Source: DATEPR01 sp963780635 (GTDB taxonomy: Bacteria > Actinomycetota > Actinomycetes > Mycobacteriales > Pseudonocardiaceae). From it: 64,000 nt of DNA. The stretch is from positions 186,001 to 250,000 of the forward strand of contig CAWACW010000014.1 of NCBI GenBank assembly GCA_963780635.1. Reading direction: 5' to 3'. This document shows, in pieces, positions 33,942 through 43,054 of the stretch. The translations under genes and the position numbers were made by a program. The first letter of the stretch is position 1. Each line of letters starts with the position of its first letter. The notes beneath the pieces are model-generated. The model was not told the DNA's origin. It searched no databases and saw nothing but the letters and a program-made list of their open reading frames with translations.

Positions 33942-36422
33942 ATGACACTGCTGGGATGGTGGGGCGTGGCCGTTCCCAAGACCGGACGTGGTGAGCAGGA
34001 CCGCCCGAGCGGTCGGTTACCGGGCGACTTACCACTCGACGCCGAGGTCACCGAGTTACGGGTGCACGGTGTCGGCGGCACCACCCCGGAGGCGCTGCTG
34101 GACGACCTCGCCCCGGAACAGGTGGGCGGCGACCGGCTGGCCGGCTTCTACCGGACCGCCGACCTGCGCCGACCCGGATCGGTCCGGCACATCGAGGGGT
34201 ACTCCTGGGGTGGTCTGACGTCCCGGTCGGCGATGCGGGTGCTGTGGCTGGTGCTGCTGCCGTTCATGCTGGCCAACATCGCGGGCTGGATGTACCGGGG
34301 CGCCATCCGCCACCGCGATGGCGCCGACGGCGACCACGCGCTGGACGGGACGCGGTTCGCCTGCCACCGCGTGGCGAGCAGTCTGGTGAGCCTCGCGCTG
34401 ACCGTGAACACCGTGCTCGTCGGCATCCTGATCGCCCCCGATCTACTCGCCTACCAGGCCAGCAGGGCCGGTCAGCAGGGGCACTGGTGGCTGTGGCCAC
34501 TGAGCTGGACGTGGGTGCACGGCCACGGCGAGCGGCCGCTGTTCATCGGGTACCTGGCCGTGGCGATCGTCATCGGGCTGCTCGCGGTGCTCGGTTTCCG
34601 CAGCCAGGACCGCTACGAGCGGGTCCGCCCGCCGTGGCGGATCGACCCGCGGCGCACGTCGCCCGACCGGCCGGTCACGTCCGCGGCCGACCGAGGGCTG
34701 ACCGACCGGGGTTTCTGGGACTCCGCGCTCGCGGTGCGCAGGCTGACGTCCGCGCATCTCGCGGCAGCGGGCGGTTTCCTCGCGATCGTCTTCGCCATCA
34801 CGGCCAGAGCCGCCGCCGGTGGGCCGCCGCGTGGGCTCGCCTGGTGGTGGCTGGCGATGGTGATCGGCGGTTTTGCCGTCGCCGTCGCGGTGGCCATCGT
34901 CGTCACCGACCACTGGGCCGACCGGATCTGGCCCCACCTGGACCTGTCCAGCGGCGCGCCGCGGATCGCCCTGCAGTGCGTCGCGCCCGTCGCCGTGCTG
35001 TGCGCGACCGTTTTCGCGTTCCTGCAGCCGACCATGCGGATCGTGCCCGGCTCCTTGCCCGGCCTCAACGCGATCACCGCCGCCACGTACATCGCGATCG
35101 GCGTGACCCTGCTGGCCATGATGCTGGTCGACGCCGCCGGGCTGGTCGACCGGCAGGCCGACGCGCGGGACAAGGCCGCGGGCGGCGGTCTGTTCGCCGG
35201 ACCCGCCGTGGTCCTGCTGCTGGCGACCGGGTTGCTCAACTCGATGCTGCTCGGCCTGCTGTTCACCGCCGGGAACGCCACGTGCTCGCGGTGTTTCGAG
35301 GCCCAGTCCGGTGCCCAGGCGATCACCGTGCCCAGCCAGCTCGCCTGGGCGGGCCCGGTGCTCGGCGCGACCTTCGTCGTCGGCCTCGTGGTGTTCGGGA
35401 TCGCGGAGCTGGTCCGGATGCGGACCGGCCGGGGCGTATCGGCCGGCGAGGTGAACGACGACCTGAAGGCCTACGGCGAGCAGCTCCCGGCGAACTGGCC
35501 GAAGGACACCCCGGACAGCACCTGGGTGGTGGCCGAGGTCGACCCGCCCGAGGGCACACCGGCCGACCAGGCACCGCTGCCCGACGACGCGCACACCCGG
35601 CGAGCCTGGCAACGGCAGGTGCGGCGGTCGTACTGGATCGGCGACATCCGTTCGGTGGCCGGCCCGATGTTGTACCTGCTCACCGGCCTGCAGGTGGTGA
35701 GCACCCTCGTGATCGTCATCGTGCGCCCGCCCGTGCCCGACGCCGGTTACAGCCCGCAGGGTGCCCTGGCCCAGGCGTTCGTGCTCGCGGCGACAGCGGT
35801 GTTCGCGGGCGTGGTGTGGCTGGTGTGGTCGGGCTGGCGGGACTCGTCGGAGCGCAAGCGGATCAGCATGCTGTGGGACGTCGGCACGTTCTGGCCGCGC
35901 TCCTACCACCCGCTGGCGCCGCCGTGTTACGCCGAGCGGGCAGTGCCCGACCTGCAGCGGCGGATCTGGCGGCTCAACGATCACGGCAGCCCGGTGCTGC
36001 TGGTCGCGCACAGCCAGGGCACCATCCTCGCGGCAGCGGCGTTGCTGCAGCAGGAGTGCCGGGCCGAGCGGGGCCGCATCGGTGTCGCCATGTTCGGCTC
36101 GCCACTGTCGCGGCTCTACGGCTGGGCGTTCCCCGCGTACTTCAACACCGAGGTGCGGCAGGCGGTCGGCGAACAGCGGCCGGACCGCGCGAAGGTCGTG
36201 CGGTGGCAGAACTTCTACTATCCGACGGACCCGATCGGCGGCAAGATCACCGACAGCCCGGATGGAGCGCCAGGCTGCCCGTCGGACACGCGGCTGCTCG
36301 ACCCGGCCGTCGCGTGGCGCATCTACGGCAACCCGGTTCCCACGCCCGGTGGCCACTCCGGCTACTGGACGGACGCCCGCGTGTGGACCGACATCGACGC
36401 GATCGACGACGAGATTCGTTAG
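33942..36422 (+). CDS. large multi-spanning membrane protein with split hydrolase signature
   Basis: 826 residues. Residues ~35-60 carry LRVHGVGGTTPE, like the first strand and oxyanion loop of a lipase. A long central part contains many hydrophobic segments (LWLVLLPFMLANIAGW, LAVAIVIGLLAVLGF, VVLLLATGLLNSMLLGLLF and others). Near residue 690 comes VLLVAHSQGTILAAAAL, a nucleophile elbow with Ser in HSQG, and a C-terminal GGHSGYW could supply His. I infer an alpha/beta hydrolase domain interrupted by a membrane region; substrate unknown. Confidence 0.75.
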   Translation: MTLLGWWGVAVPKTGRGEQDRPSGRLPGDLPLDAEVTELRVHGVGGTTPEALLDDLAPEQVGGDRLAGFYRTADLRRPGSVRHIEGYSWGGLTSRSAMRVLWLVLLPFMLANIAGWMYRGAIRHRDGADGDHALDGTRFACHRVASSLVSLALTVNTVLVGILIAPDLLAYQASRAGQQGHWWLWPLSWTWVHGHGERPLFIGYLAVAIVIGLLAVLGFRSQDRYERVRPPWRIDPRRTSPDRPVTSAADRGLTDRGFWDSALAVRRLTSAHLAAAGGFLAIVFAITARAAAGGPPRGLAWWWLAMVIGGFAVAVAVAIVVTDHWADRIWPHLDLSSGAPRIALQCVAPVAVLCATVFAFLQPTMRIVPGSLPGLNAITAATYIAIGVTLLAMMLVDAAGLVDRQADARDKAAGGGLFAGPAVVLLLATGLLNSMLLGLLFTAGNATCSRCFEAQSGAQAITVPSQLAWAGPVLGATFVVGLVVFGIAELVRMRTGRGVSAGEVNDDLKAYGEQLPANWPKDTPDSTWVVAEVDPPEGTPADQAPLPDDAHTRRAWQRQVRRSYWIGDIRSVAGPMLYLLTGLQVVSTLVIVIVRPPVPDAGYSPQGALAQAFVLAATAVFAGVVWLVWSGWRDSSERKRISMLWDVGTFWPRSYHPLAPPCYAERAVPDLQRRIWRLNDHGSPVLLVAHSQGTILAAAALLQQECRAERGRIGVAMFGSPLSRLYGWAFPAYFNTEVRQAVGEQRPDRAKVVRWQNFYYPTDPIGGKITDSPDGAPGCPSDTRLLDPAVAWRIYGNPVPTPGGHSGYWTDARVWTDIDAIDDEIR

Positions 36423-36738
36423 GGCCTGCCGCGAGCTAGTGGTGTGACGGGCCAATCGACACGGTCATTCCCAGGTCTCGGGCCGCGCTGCCGCGACGAG
36501 CTGCCCCAGACCGACACCGATGCACACGCTCACCCGGATCAGCCCGTCCAGCCGCTCCGGGTCCAACAGCACGAGCGTCAGCACGGGGCATCGACCGGGC
36601 CGGCCCGGTCCGCCGGGCCCCGACCAATGCCCTGTCCCGGCATGAACGGGATCGTCGCGCACTCCCCCGCGCGGCAACTCCGTAGCGCTACCGAGGAAGG
36701 GTCACGACTTTGTCAGGGTCCGGGGCGACGATGGAGAG
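36423..36738. other. 316-bp spacer before dinB, no convincing gene
   Basis: No frame is convincing. On the minus strand, 36465-36560 reads RVSVCIGVGLGQLVAA before a stop, which weakly resembles the glycine-rich end of a thiolase, as if a gene remnant remained next to the paa region. This is a guess. Plus-strand promoter elements for dinB are not clear. Confidence 0.4.
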
Positions 36739-37929
36739 GTGACGGCAGAGGGACCGATTCTGCATGCCGACCTGGACGCGTTCTACGCGTCGGTCGAGCA
36801 ACGGGACGACCCCGGACTGCGGGGCAAGCCGGTGCTGGTCGGCGGTGGGGTGGTGCTGGCGGCCAGCTACGAGGCGAAGGCGTGTGGCGTGCGGACCGCG
36901 ATGTCGGGCGGACAGGCGCGGCGGCTGTGCCCGCAGGCGATCGTGGTGCCGCCGAGGATGTCGGCGTACTCGCAGGCCAGCAAGGCCGTGTTCCGGGTGT
37001 TCGAGCAGACCACGCCGTTGGTCGAGGGGCTGTCCATCGACGAGGCGTTCCTCGACGTCGGCGGCCTGCTGAAGGTGTCGGGCACGCCGAGCCAGATCGC
37101 GGCGACCTTGCGCCGGGAGGTGCTGGCGCAGGTGGGCCTGCCGATCACGGTCGGCGTGGCGCGGACCAAGTTCCTGGCGAAGGTGGCCAGCGGCGTGGCG
37201 AAGCCGGACGGGCTGCTGGTGGTGCCGCACGACGGCGAGCTGGCGTTCCTGCACCCCCTGCCGGTGGAACGGGTGTGGGGCGTCGGGCGGGTCACCGCGG
37301 CCAAACTGCACGAACGCGGCATTCGCACCGTGGGTCAGATCGCCGAGCTGGACGTGGCGGAGCTGGTGTCGTTCCTGGGCAGGGCGAGCGGTCGCCATCT
37401 GCATGCGTTGGCACACAACGACGACCCGCGCCGGGTCAGGGTCGGCACGCGGAGACGGTCGATCGGGTCGCAGCGGGCGCTGGGCAGGCGACGGCGGCCG
37501 CAGGAGGAGTTGGACGCCATCCTCGCGGGCCTGGTCGACCGGGTCGCCCGCAGGCTGCGCGGCGCGCGCCGAGTGTGCCGGACGGTCACGCTGCGCATGC
37601 GCTTCGCGGATTTCACCAGGGCCACCCGGTCGCACACGATCTTCGAGGCGACCGACCACACGGAGACCATTCTGGATACCGGTCGGCAACTGCTCGCCGC
37701 GTCGATGCCGATGATCCTGTCCGACGGGCTGACGCTGATCGGCGTCGCACTATCCAATTTGGACAACGCGGATGCCGTACAGCTGGCTTTGCCGTTCGAC
37801 ACCAACGAGACCAGTGCCCTGGACACCGCCCTGGACTCGGTCCGCGACAAGTTCGGCTCCGCGGCCGTCACCCGAGCCGCGCTGCTGCGGCACGGCGAGG
37901 GCCTCGCCGTGCCGCTACTCCCGGACTGA
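36739..37929 (+). CDS. dinB: DNA polymerase IV (Y family)
   Basis: 396 residues. Catalytic HADLDAFYASVE near residue 11 and SIDEAFLD near residue 100, palm/finger residues ASYEAKACGVRTAM, thumb TVGVARTKFLAKVAS and a C-terminal little-finger domain. QLALPF near the end fits a beta-clamp binding motif. It performs error-prone translesion synthesis. No clear LexA box is seen upstream. Confidence 0.93.
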   Translation: MTAEGPILHADLDAFYASVEQRDDPGLRGKPVLVGGGVVLAASYEAKACGVRTAMSGGQARRLCPQAIVVPPRMSAYSQASKAVFRVFEQTTPLVEGLSIDEAFLDVGGLLKVSGTPSQIAATLRREVLAQVGLPITVGVARTKFLAKVASGVAKPDGLLVVPHDGELAFLHPLPVERVWGVGRVTAAKLHERGIRTVGQIAELDVAELVSFLGRASGRHLHALAHNDDPRRVRVGTRRRSIGSQRALGRRRRPQEELDAILAGLVDRVARRLRGARRVCRTVTLRMRFADFTRATRSHTIFEATDHTETILDTGRQLLAASMPMILSDGLTLIGVALSNLDNADAVQLALPFDTNETSALDTALDSVRDKFGSAAVTRAALLRHGEGLAVPLLPD

Positions 37930-38117
37930 CGTCCAGATCAGACAGTCGTGCCACTCGTCGGCGATCGGATCGCGTAGTCCTCGTTCAGCACTGGGTAGAA
38001 GATCGGCTGATCGGGCAGCCGAGGTGGCCAGGCCCGCCAGCGCAGCTCGCGGACCAGGTCCAGTTCCTTCGGCCCCGTCGGACGCCACAACGTGGTCGTC
38101 GCCCGCGGTGTGGTCAT
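37930..38117 (-). pseudogene. truncated and frameshifted remnant of a small conserved protein
   Basis: Starts at ATG 38117 behind GGAGG with TTTLWRPTGPKELDLV and PPRLPDQPIFYPVLNEDYA, the beginning of a conserved actinobacterial protein often annotated as ADP-ribosylation/crystallin J1-like. After YAIR the frame shifts (the other frame continues IADEWHDCLIW), and the gene is then cut off at the dinB stop. About half of the expected length is missing. Confidence 0.65.
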
Positions 38118-38130
38118 GCGTCCTCCAGGA

Positions 38131-39042
38131 CTACGGCAGCAGGACGATCTTGCCGCGTGTGTGGCCTCGCTCCAACTCGGTGAACGCCTCGCGGACCTCG
38201 GTCAGCGGGTAGGTCGCGGCGATCGGGACCTCCAGTTCGCCCCGCACGACGAGCTCCGCGAGTTCGGCCATCACCTCGGCACTCGCGCCCGCCATATTGC
38301 CCTCCGCCTGCACGCCGTACTCCTGCACAGCGGCGAAGTCGGCGATCGTGTCGATGCGCGACGGGTCGACGCCCAGGTCGACGGCCAGCTTCACATAGCC
38401 GTCGCCGTGGGTGTCGATGAACGCGTCCAGCTTGACGTCGCGCAGCCGCTCGGCCAGGTCGTCGCCATACGCCACCGGCCGCACGCCGTGCGCCCTGAGC
38501 CACTCGTCGTTGGCCGGTCCCGCGATACCGATGACCTCGGCACCCGCGCGCCTGACCAGCTGCACCGCCAGCGACCCGACGCCCCCGGCCGCACCGGACA
38601 CCGCCACCGTGTCGCCCTGCCGCGGCGCGACCGCGCGCACCGCCGCCCACGCCGTCGCACCCGCGACGAACAGCGAGCCGGCGACCTCCCAGGACAGCCC
38701 GGCCGGCTTCCTGGTGAGGTGGTCGGCGGGCACGACCACATACTCGGCCTGGCTGGCGCGTTCGTGGGTGAACCCGATGACCTCGTCACCGGCCGCGAAC
38801 CCTGTCACCCCGTCGCCGGCCCGCTCGACGACACCGGCCAGGTCGCTGCCCTGTCCGGACGGGAACGTCGCGGGCCACCGCTCGTGCAGCAGGCCCTCGC
38901 GGATCTTCGCCTCACCCGGGTTGATCGACGCCGCCCGCACCCTGATCAGCGCCTGCCCCACACCGGGCTCGGGCACCGGTACGTCCTCCACCCGCAGGAC
39001 GCCGATGCCGCCGTACTCGCCGAACCGCACTGCCTTGGCCAT
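38131..39042 (-). CDS. NADP-dependent quinone oxidoreductase-type MDR protein
   Basis: 303 residues from ATG 39042 behind GGGGAGCGG. MDR features: GQALIRVRAASINPGEAKIR, FPSGQGSDLAGVVERAG, and the cofactor motif SGAAGGVGSLAVQL. The catalytic-zinc ligands of alcohol dehydrogenases are absent, as in quinone oxidoreductases. It probably reduces a small carbonyl or quinone with NADPH. Confidence 0.87.
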   Translation of the reverse strand: MAKAVRFGEYGGIGVLRVEDVPVPEPGVGQALIRVRAASINPGEAKIREGLLHERWPATFPSGQGSDLAGVVERAGDGVTGFAAGDEVIGFTHERASQAEYVVVPADHLTRKPAGLSWEVAGSLFVAGATAWAAVRAVAPRQGDTVAVSGAAGGVGSLAVQLVRRAGAEVIGIAGPANDEWLRAHGVRPVAYGDDLAERLRDVKLDAFIDTHGDGYVKLAVDLGVDPSRIDTIADFAAVQEYGVQAEGNMAGASAEVMAELAELVVRGELEVPIAATYPLTEVREAFTELERGHTRGKIVLLP

Positions 39043-39195
39043 GCTCCGCTCCCCTGTCCATCGGACTCCTGCCCGCTCCAACGCGAGCAGTCGGCCGCAT
39101 ATGCCAGGAACCGGTCACCCTTTCAGGTCGCGCTCCCGACCGGGCAGGACGCACCCGGCCACTGCGCATCCGCCGGGACCGGGGACATCGGGGTT

Positions 39196-40260
39196 TCAGC
39201 CCCGCCGGCGCGTCCGCACGGCGTCGGCCAGCTCGTCCAGTAGTTCCGCGGTGGTGTCCCAGTCCAGGCAGGCGTCGGTGACGGACTGACCCCGGGTCAT
39301 CGTCGGACCGAAGTCCTGCCTGCCCGCGACCAGGAAGCTCTCCATCATCAGGCCCACGACGCCACGCTCGCCACCCGCGATCCGTGCGGCCAGATCCCGC
39401 ACGACGACCGGCTGCCGGGTGTGGTCCTTGCCACTGTTGCCGTGGCTGGCATCCACCACGAGCCGTTCGGGCAGACCCGCGTCCCGCAACCGGCCCAGTA
39501 CCGCCGCGACGTGCTCGGCGGAGTAGTTCGGGCCGTTGCTGCCGCCGCGCAGCACCACATGACAGTCGGGATTGCCGGTGGTGGACACGAGCGCGGCCAG
39601 GCCGTCGGCGTTGATGCCCATGAACACGTGACCGGCGGCGGCGGCGCGAATCCCGTCGACCGCGTCGGCGACGTCGCCCGAGGTCGCGTTCTTGATGCCG
39701 ACCGGCATGGACAGCGCGCTGCACAGCTGCCGGTGCGTCTGGCTGGCCGCGGTGCGGGCACCGATCGAACCCCAGCTGACGATGTCCGCGATGAACTGCG
39801 GGGTGATCGGGTCGAGGAACTCACAGCCGACGGGCAGGCCGAGCGCGGACACGTCGAGCAGCAGCCTGCGGGCCAGCCGCAGCCCGGTGTTCACCTGGAA
39901 CCCGCCGTCCAGGCCGGGATCGTTGATCAGGCCTTTCCAGCCGACGGTGGTGCGCGGCTTCTCGAAGTAGGCGCGCATCACGATCCGCAGCTCGTCACCG
40001 ACAGTGGCCGCGTGCGCGGCGAGCTTGCCCGCGTACTCGCGGGCGGCGTCGGGATCGTGGATCGAACAGGGGCCGACGACGACCAGCAATCGGTCGTCGA
40101 GTCCGTCCAGGATGTCCACGACGTCCGCGCGGGCCTGGGTGACGGTGGCGACGACCGCGTCGTCGACGGGTAGTTCCTCACGCAGCAGGGCAGGCGAGAT
40201 CAGCGGGCTGATGCCGGTGATCCGGTGATTGTCCAGTGCGGGCGGGGCAGCGACGGCCAT
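39196..40260 (-). CDS. 3-deoxy-7-phosphoheptulonate synthase, class I (AroF/G/H type)
   Basis: 354 residues. Class I landmarks: LVVVGPCSIHDP, MRAYFEKPRTTVGWKGLINDP (split by context), SDC-type IVSWGSIGARTAASQTHR, HVVLRGGSNGPNY and VDASHGNSGKDH. It makes DAHP from PEP and erythrose-4-phosphate, the entry to aromatic amino acid synthesis. A leader peptide with consecutive Tyr-Trp-Phe codons precedes it, which suggests attenuation by charged aromatic tRNAs. Confidence 0.93.
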   Translation of the reverse strand: MAVAAPPALDNHRITGISPLISPALLREELPVDDAVVATVTQARADVVDILDGLDDRLLVVVGPCSIHDPDAAREYAGKLAAHAATVGDELRIVMRAYFEKPRTTVGWKGLINDPGLDGGFQVNTGLRLARRLLLDVSALGLPVGCEFLDPITPQFIADIVSWGSIGARTAASQTHRQLCSALSMPVGIKNATSGDVADAVDGIRAAAAGHVFMGINADGLAALVSTTGNPDCHVVLRGGSNGPNYSAEHVAAVLGRLRDAGLPERLVVDASHGNSGKDHTRQPVVVRDLAARIAGGERGVVGLMMESFLVAGRQDFGPTMTRGQSVTDACLDWDTTAELLDELADAVRTRRRG

Positions 40261-40304
40261 GACGTTCGGGCGTCCTCTCGTGAGCGAGCCGCCCGGTCCA
40301 CAAT

Positions 40305-40330
40305 CCGAGCCGGCTCAAGATCCGACTCGG
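40305..40330 (-). promoter_or_regulatory. leader hairpin between the YWF peptide and the DAHP synthase gene
   Basis: CCGAGCCGG and CCGACTCGG pair over nine positions (one G-U in RNA) with an eight-base loop. A second hairpin lies inside the leader frame (40359-40377, CCGACCC/GGGTCGG), and 40333-40338 could instead pair with 40364-40369. Competing pairings of this sort are expected in an attenuator. There is no clear U-run. Confidence 0.45.
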
Positions 40331-40338
40331 GTGGTTGG

Positions 40339-40404
40339 TCAGCGCAGCGGTTCGCCCGCCGACCCAACCCGGGTCGGGGGTGTAAACCAATACTGCGTCG
40401 CCAT
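40339..40404 (-). CDS. 21-residue leader peptide with Tyr-Trp-Phe, upstream of DAHP synthase
   Basis: ATG 40404 to TGA 40339 encodes MATQYWFTPPTRVGSAGEPL plus Arg. Codons 5-7 are TAT TGG TTT, one each for the three aromatic end products. TAT and TTT are rare synonyms in this genome, whose neighbours prefer TAC and TTC. A TAGGGT hexamer lies seven bases before the ATG, compatible with a -10 box and a leaderless transcript. The function is inferred from content and position. Confidence 0.65.
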   Translation of the reverse strand: MATQYWFTPPTRVGSAGEPLR

Positions 40405-40580
40405 GAGCCGAACCCTAGCACGGCGCAGGATGACCACGCGTCGAACATCCATCCGTGCAGCGGTTCGGGCGGCACGTCCCCGAACGGCTCCGCCTCCGGC
40501 AGGCCGCTCCCCGCGACGAACCGTCCAGCGATGCCGCGATGCCGCAGATCAGCTCACCCGTGCGCCGGGCGTAGTGGCCG

Positions 40581-41474
40581 TCACCGGCGCTCGCCGAGGA
40601 AATCCTGCAGCGCGATGACGGTCCGCTCGGGTGCTTCCTCGGCGAGGAAGTGGCCGGCGGGCAGGGCTTGCCCGCTCACATCCGAGCCGTACTGCCGCCA
40701 CACGTCCAGTACCGCGTAATGCCTGCCGACGAATCCGTGTTCACCCCAGAGCACGAGGGTCGGGCAGCCGAGCCGCTGGCCTGCCGCCGCGGTCGCGTCG
40801 TCGTGTTCGAGGTCGATCCCGGCGGCTGCGCGATAGTCCGAGCAGGTCGCGGCAATCGCGCGCGGGTCGGCGAAGCACCGGACGTACTCGGCGAACGACT
40901 CCGGGTCGAAGTCCGTGCCGGACTGTTGCAGCGGCCTGGCGAACGACCGCAACCAGAACTCGGGGTCGCTGCCGATGAGACGTTCCGGGATTCCGTTGCG
41001 CAGGGCCAGGAAAAACCAGTGGAAGTAGGCGGTCGCCATCGCGCGGTCGACCGTGGCGAACACGTGCCGCGTCGGCACGATGTCCAATACCGCGAGCCGG
41101 TCGACAGCGGCGGGCGTGTCGAGCGCGAGCCGATGCCCGACACGCGCGCCCCGGTCGTGGCCGACGAGGTCGAACCTGTCGAAACCGAGACTGGCCATCA
41201 CCCCGACCTGATCGCGCGCCATGGCCCGCTTGGCGTAGTTGGCGTCGTCCGCCGCGGGCGCGGGCTTGTCGCTGTCGCCGTAACCACGCAGATCGGCGAG
41301 CACCACGGTGTGGTCGCGCGCGAGCGCCGGAGCGACGTCCCGCCACATCACGTGCGTCTGCGGATAACCGTGCAACATCAGCACAGGCGGCCCGTCACCG
41401 CCCACGAGCGTGTGGATCCGGACGCCGTCGACATCCACGTCGTGCGCACGGAACGTGTCCGGCAACAGCGCCAT
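40581..41474 (-). CDS. haloacetate dehalogenase-like alpha/beta hydrolase
   Basis: 297 residues from ATG 41474 behind GAGGAGGTGG. LHGYPQTHVMWRDVAP, DLRGYGDSDKP and the elbow VGHDRGARVGHRLAL, whose nucleophile is Asp107, as in haloacid and fluoroacetate dehalogenases and epoxide hydrolases. A His in PAGHFLAEEAPE completes the triad. The exact substrate is open. Confidence 0.88.
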   Translation of the reverse strand: MALLPDTFRAHDVDVDGVRIHTLVGGDGPPVLMLHGYPQTHVMWRDVAPALARDHTVVLADLRGYGDSDKPAPAADDANYAKRAMARDQVGVMASLGFDRFDLVGHDRGARVGHRLALDTPAAVDRLAVLDIVPTRHVFATVDRAMATAYFHWFFLALRNGIPERLIGSDPEFWLRSFARPLQQSGTDFDPESFAEYVRCFADPRAIAATCSDYRAAAGIDLEHDDATAAAGQRLGCPTLVLWGEHGFVGRHYAVLDVWRQYGSDVSGQALPAGHFLAEEAPERTVIALQDFLGERR

Positions 41475-41510
41475 CGCCTGCCACCTCCTCGGCTCGGCGA
41501 TCACTCTAGT

Positions 41511-41658
41511 GGTGTCCAGTAACCATGCCGGTGGAATTCTGGTTCCAGGTGGGCGCACCGCAAGACGGAGGAGGCCCAGGTATCTCTCTGTGGTAGCCGG
41601 GCCGACGACAACGCCGCGCGGTGTCCGCCTGGGCGGAATTGCCCGGCGAGGGTTACCG
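41511..41658. repeat. dispersed intergenic repeat, copy 2
   Basis: About 148 bp between the dehalogenase-like gene (upstream side) and the ClC gene (end) that match 1208-1347 in reverse orientation. The ends are GGTGTCCAGTAACC on one side and GGGTTACCGGA on the other. GGTTAC/GTAACC occurs near both ends, resembling short terminal inverted repeats of a miniature element. Confidence 0.7.
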
Positions 41659-41667
41659 GACGCGCCA

Positions 41668-42969
41668 CTAATCGGCGGCCTGCTCCTTGGTCTGCTGCTG
41701 TTCCTTGTCCTTCGGGTGCAGCGCGGTCGCGACGAGCCAGGACGCCGCGGACGCGAGGACGGCCGCGGGGATGGCGTCGAATCCGTTGGTGCCGACCAGG
41801 ATGAGTGCGAACAGCACCGGTGCGAACAGCAGCCGGGACGTCGCCGCCATGCCCGCGGCCGTGCCGATCGCGACCGAGAGCGTCGGGGACATGTGGAACA
41901 CCAGCTCGGCCACCGACGACAGCGCGATCCCGATGAAGATCGCCGGGAACACCGGGCCGCCGCGGAACCCGCAGCCGAGACACACGCCGTAGGCCAGCGC
42001 CTTCGCGACCAGCAGCACCAGCACGATCTTCAGCGACTGCTGCGCCACCAGGGCCGGCACGGCGGCCTGTCCGGAGAACAGCACGTCCTGCGTGTTCGCG
42101 CCCAGTGCCCGCGCCGCCAGCGCGAGCAGCCCGGTCGCGACGGCACCGGCGGCGAGCAGGAGTTCCATCCGTACCTTGCTGCTCTCGATACGCGCGCCCA
42201 GCCACCGGACGCCCGCGATGACCAGTGCTGCCGCGATGCCGACCCCGATGGCGATCAGCAGGTCGCCAAAGTGGTCCCCGTGGTAGGCGGGGAGGTTGGG
42301 CACCTTCAGAATCGTGTGCGGCAGCCCACCCCAGTTGCCGAGCCCGATGAAGATCAGGTAGCCGATGGCCGCGGCCACCAGGCCGGGCAGCAGGGCCGGG
42401 ATCAACGCGGCCCCTCGGCCGATGCCGGCCTCCACGAGCAGCATCCCGGCCACCAGCGGGCCGCCGAACAGCGCCGACACCGCCGAGAAGGACCCCGCGG
42501 TGGCCACGACCGCCTGCCCCTGCTTGTCGTCGCGCAACAGCGGGGCCAGCGTCATCCCGACGACGGACCCGAGCGCGATCAGCGGTGCCTCCGGCCCCAG
42601 GACCGCGCCCATGACGAGAGTGCCGAGCGCGGCCAGCGCGATGCCTGGTCCGTGCTTGAGCGGGGTCGGTGCCCCGCCGAACCCGGCCAGCGGCGACTCC
42701 CCGCCGTCGCCGGGCAGGAGCAACCGCACGGCGATGACGACGCCCGCACCCACCACCGGCAACCCGAGCACCAGGTACCAGGGCGGCGAGGACTGGCCCA
42801 GCTCGCGCGGCAGGTCGGTCCACAGCAGCTCGGTCAGCCACCGCACGACGGCCAGGAACAGCGCGGCCACGAACGCGGCCGGGATGCCGACGAGCGCGGC
42901 CAGCCCGATGAGCCGCAGGTAGCCGGCGGCACCTCGCTTGTCGCCGTCCGTGTGTCCCGCCGTGGCCAC
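41668..42969 (-). CDS. ClC-family chloride channel/transporter
   Basis: 433 residues from GTG 42969 behind GGGAGA; an ATG at 43035 is possible. Ten or more membrane segments. ClC signatures: AGFGGAPTPL, GPEAPLIALGS with the gating Glu, AGSFSAVSALFGGPL, GCGFRGGPVFPAIF. It probably exchanges chloride and protons. The tail is a charged KDKEQQQTKEQ stretch. Confidence 0.9.
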   Translation of the reverse strand: MATAGHTDGDKRGAAGYLRLIGLAALVGIPAAFVAALFLAVVRWLTELLWTDLPRELGQSSPPWYLVLGLPVVGAGVVIAVRLLLPGDGGESPLAGFGGAPTPLKHGPGIALAALGTLVMGAVLGPEAPLIALGSVVGMTLAPLLRDDKQGQAVVATAGSFSAVSALFGGPLVAGMLLVEAGIGRGAALIPALLPGLVAAAIGYLIFIGLGNWGGLPHTILKVPNLPAYHGDHFGDLLIAIGVGIAAALVIAGVRWLGARIESSKVRMELLLAAGAVATGLLALAARALGANTQDVLFSGQAAVPALVAQQSLKIVLVLLVAKALAYGVCLGCGFRGGPVFPAIFIGIALSSVAELVFHMSPTLSVAIGTAAGMAATSRLLFAPVLFALILVGTNGFDAIPAAVLASAASWLVATALHPKDKEQQQTKEQAAD

Positions 42970-43054
42970 GTCGTGTCTCCCGCGCTCGACCGCTCCGGCC
43001 ACCAACATCCGCCCCACGAGCCCGGCGGGGTCCATCCGCTGCGGGTGAGATCGC

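Noticed and set aside
34443..36455. Long minus-strand open frame opposite the membrane protein
   Set aside because: Composition is that of a GC-rich shadow frame (Arg/His/Gln/Pro-rich) without domains; the plus-strand frame has clear membrane helices and motifs.
36465..36677. Thiolase C-terminal remnant before dinB
   Set aside because: The likeness rests on one glycine-rich stretch; there is no upstream support and no second motif.
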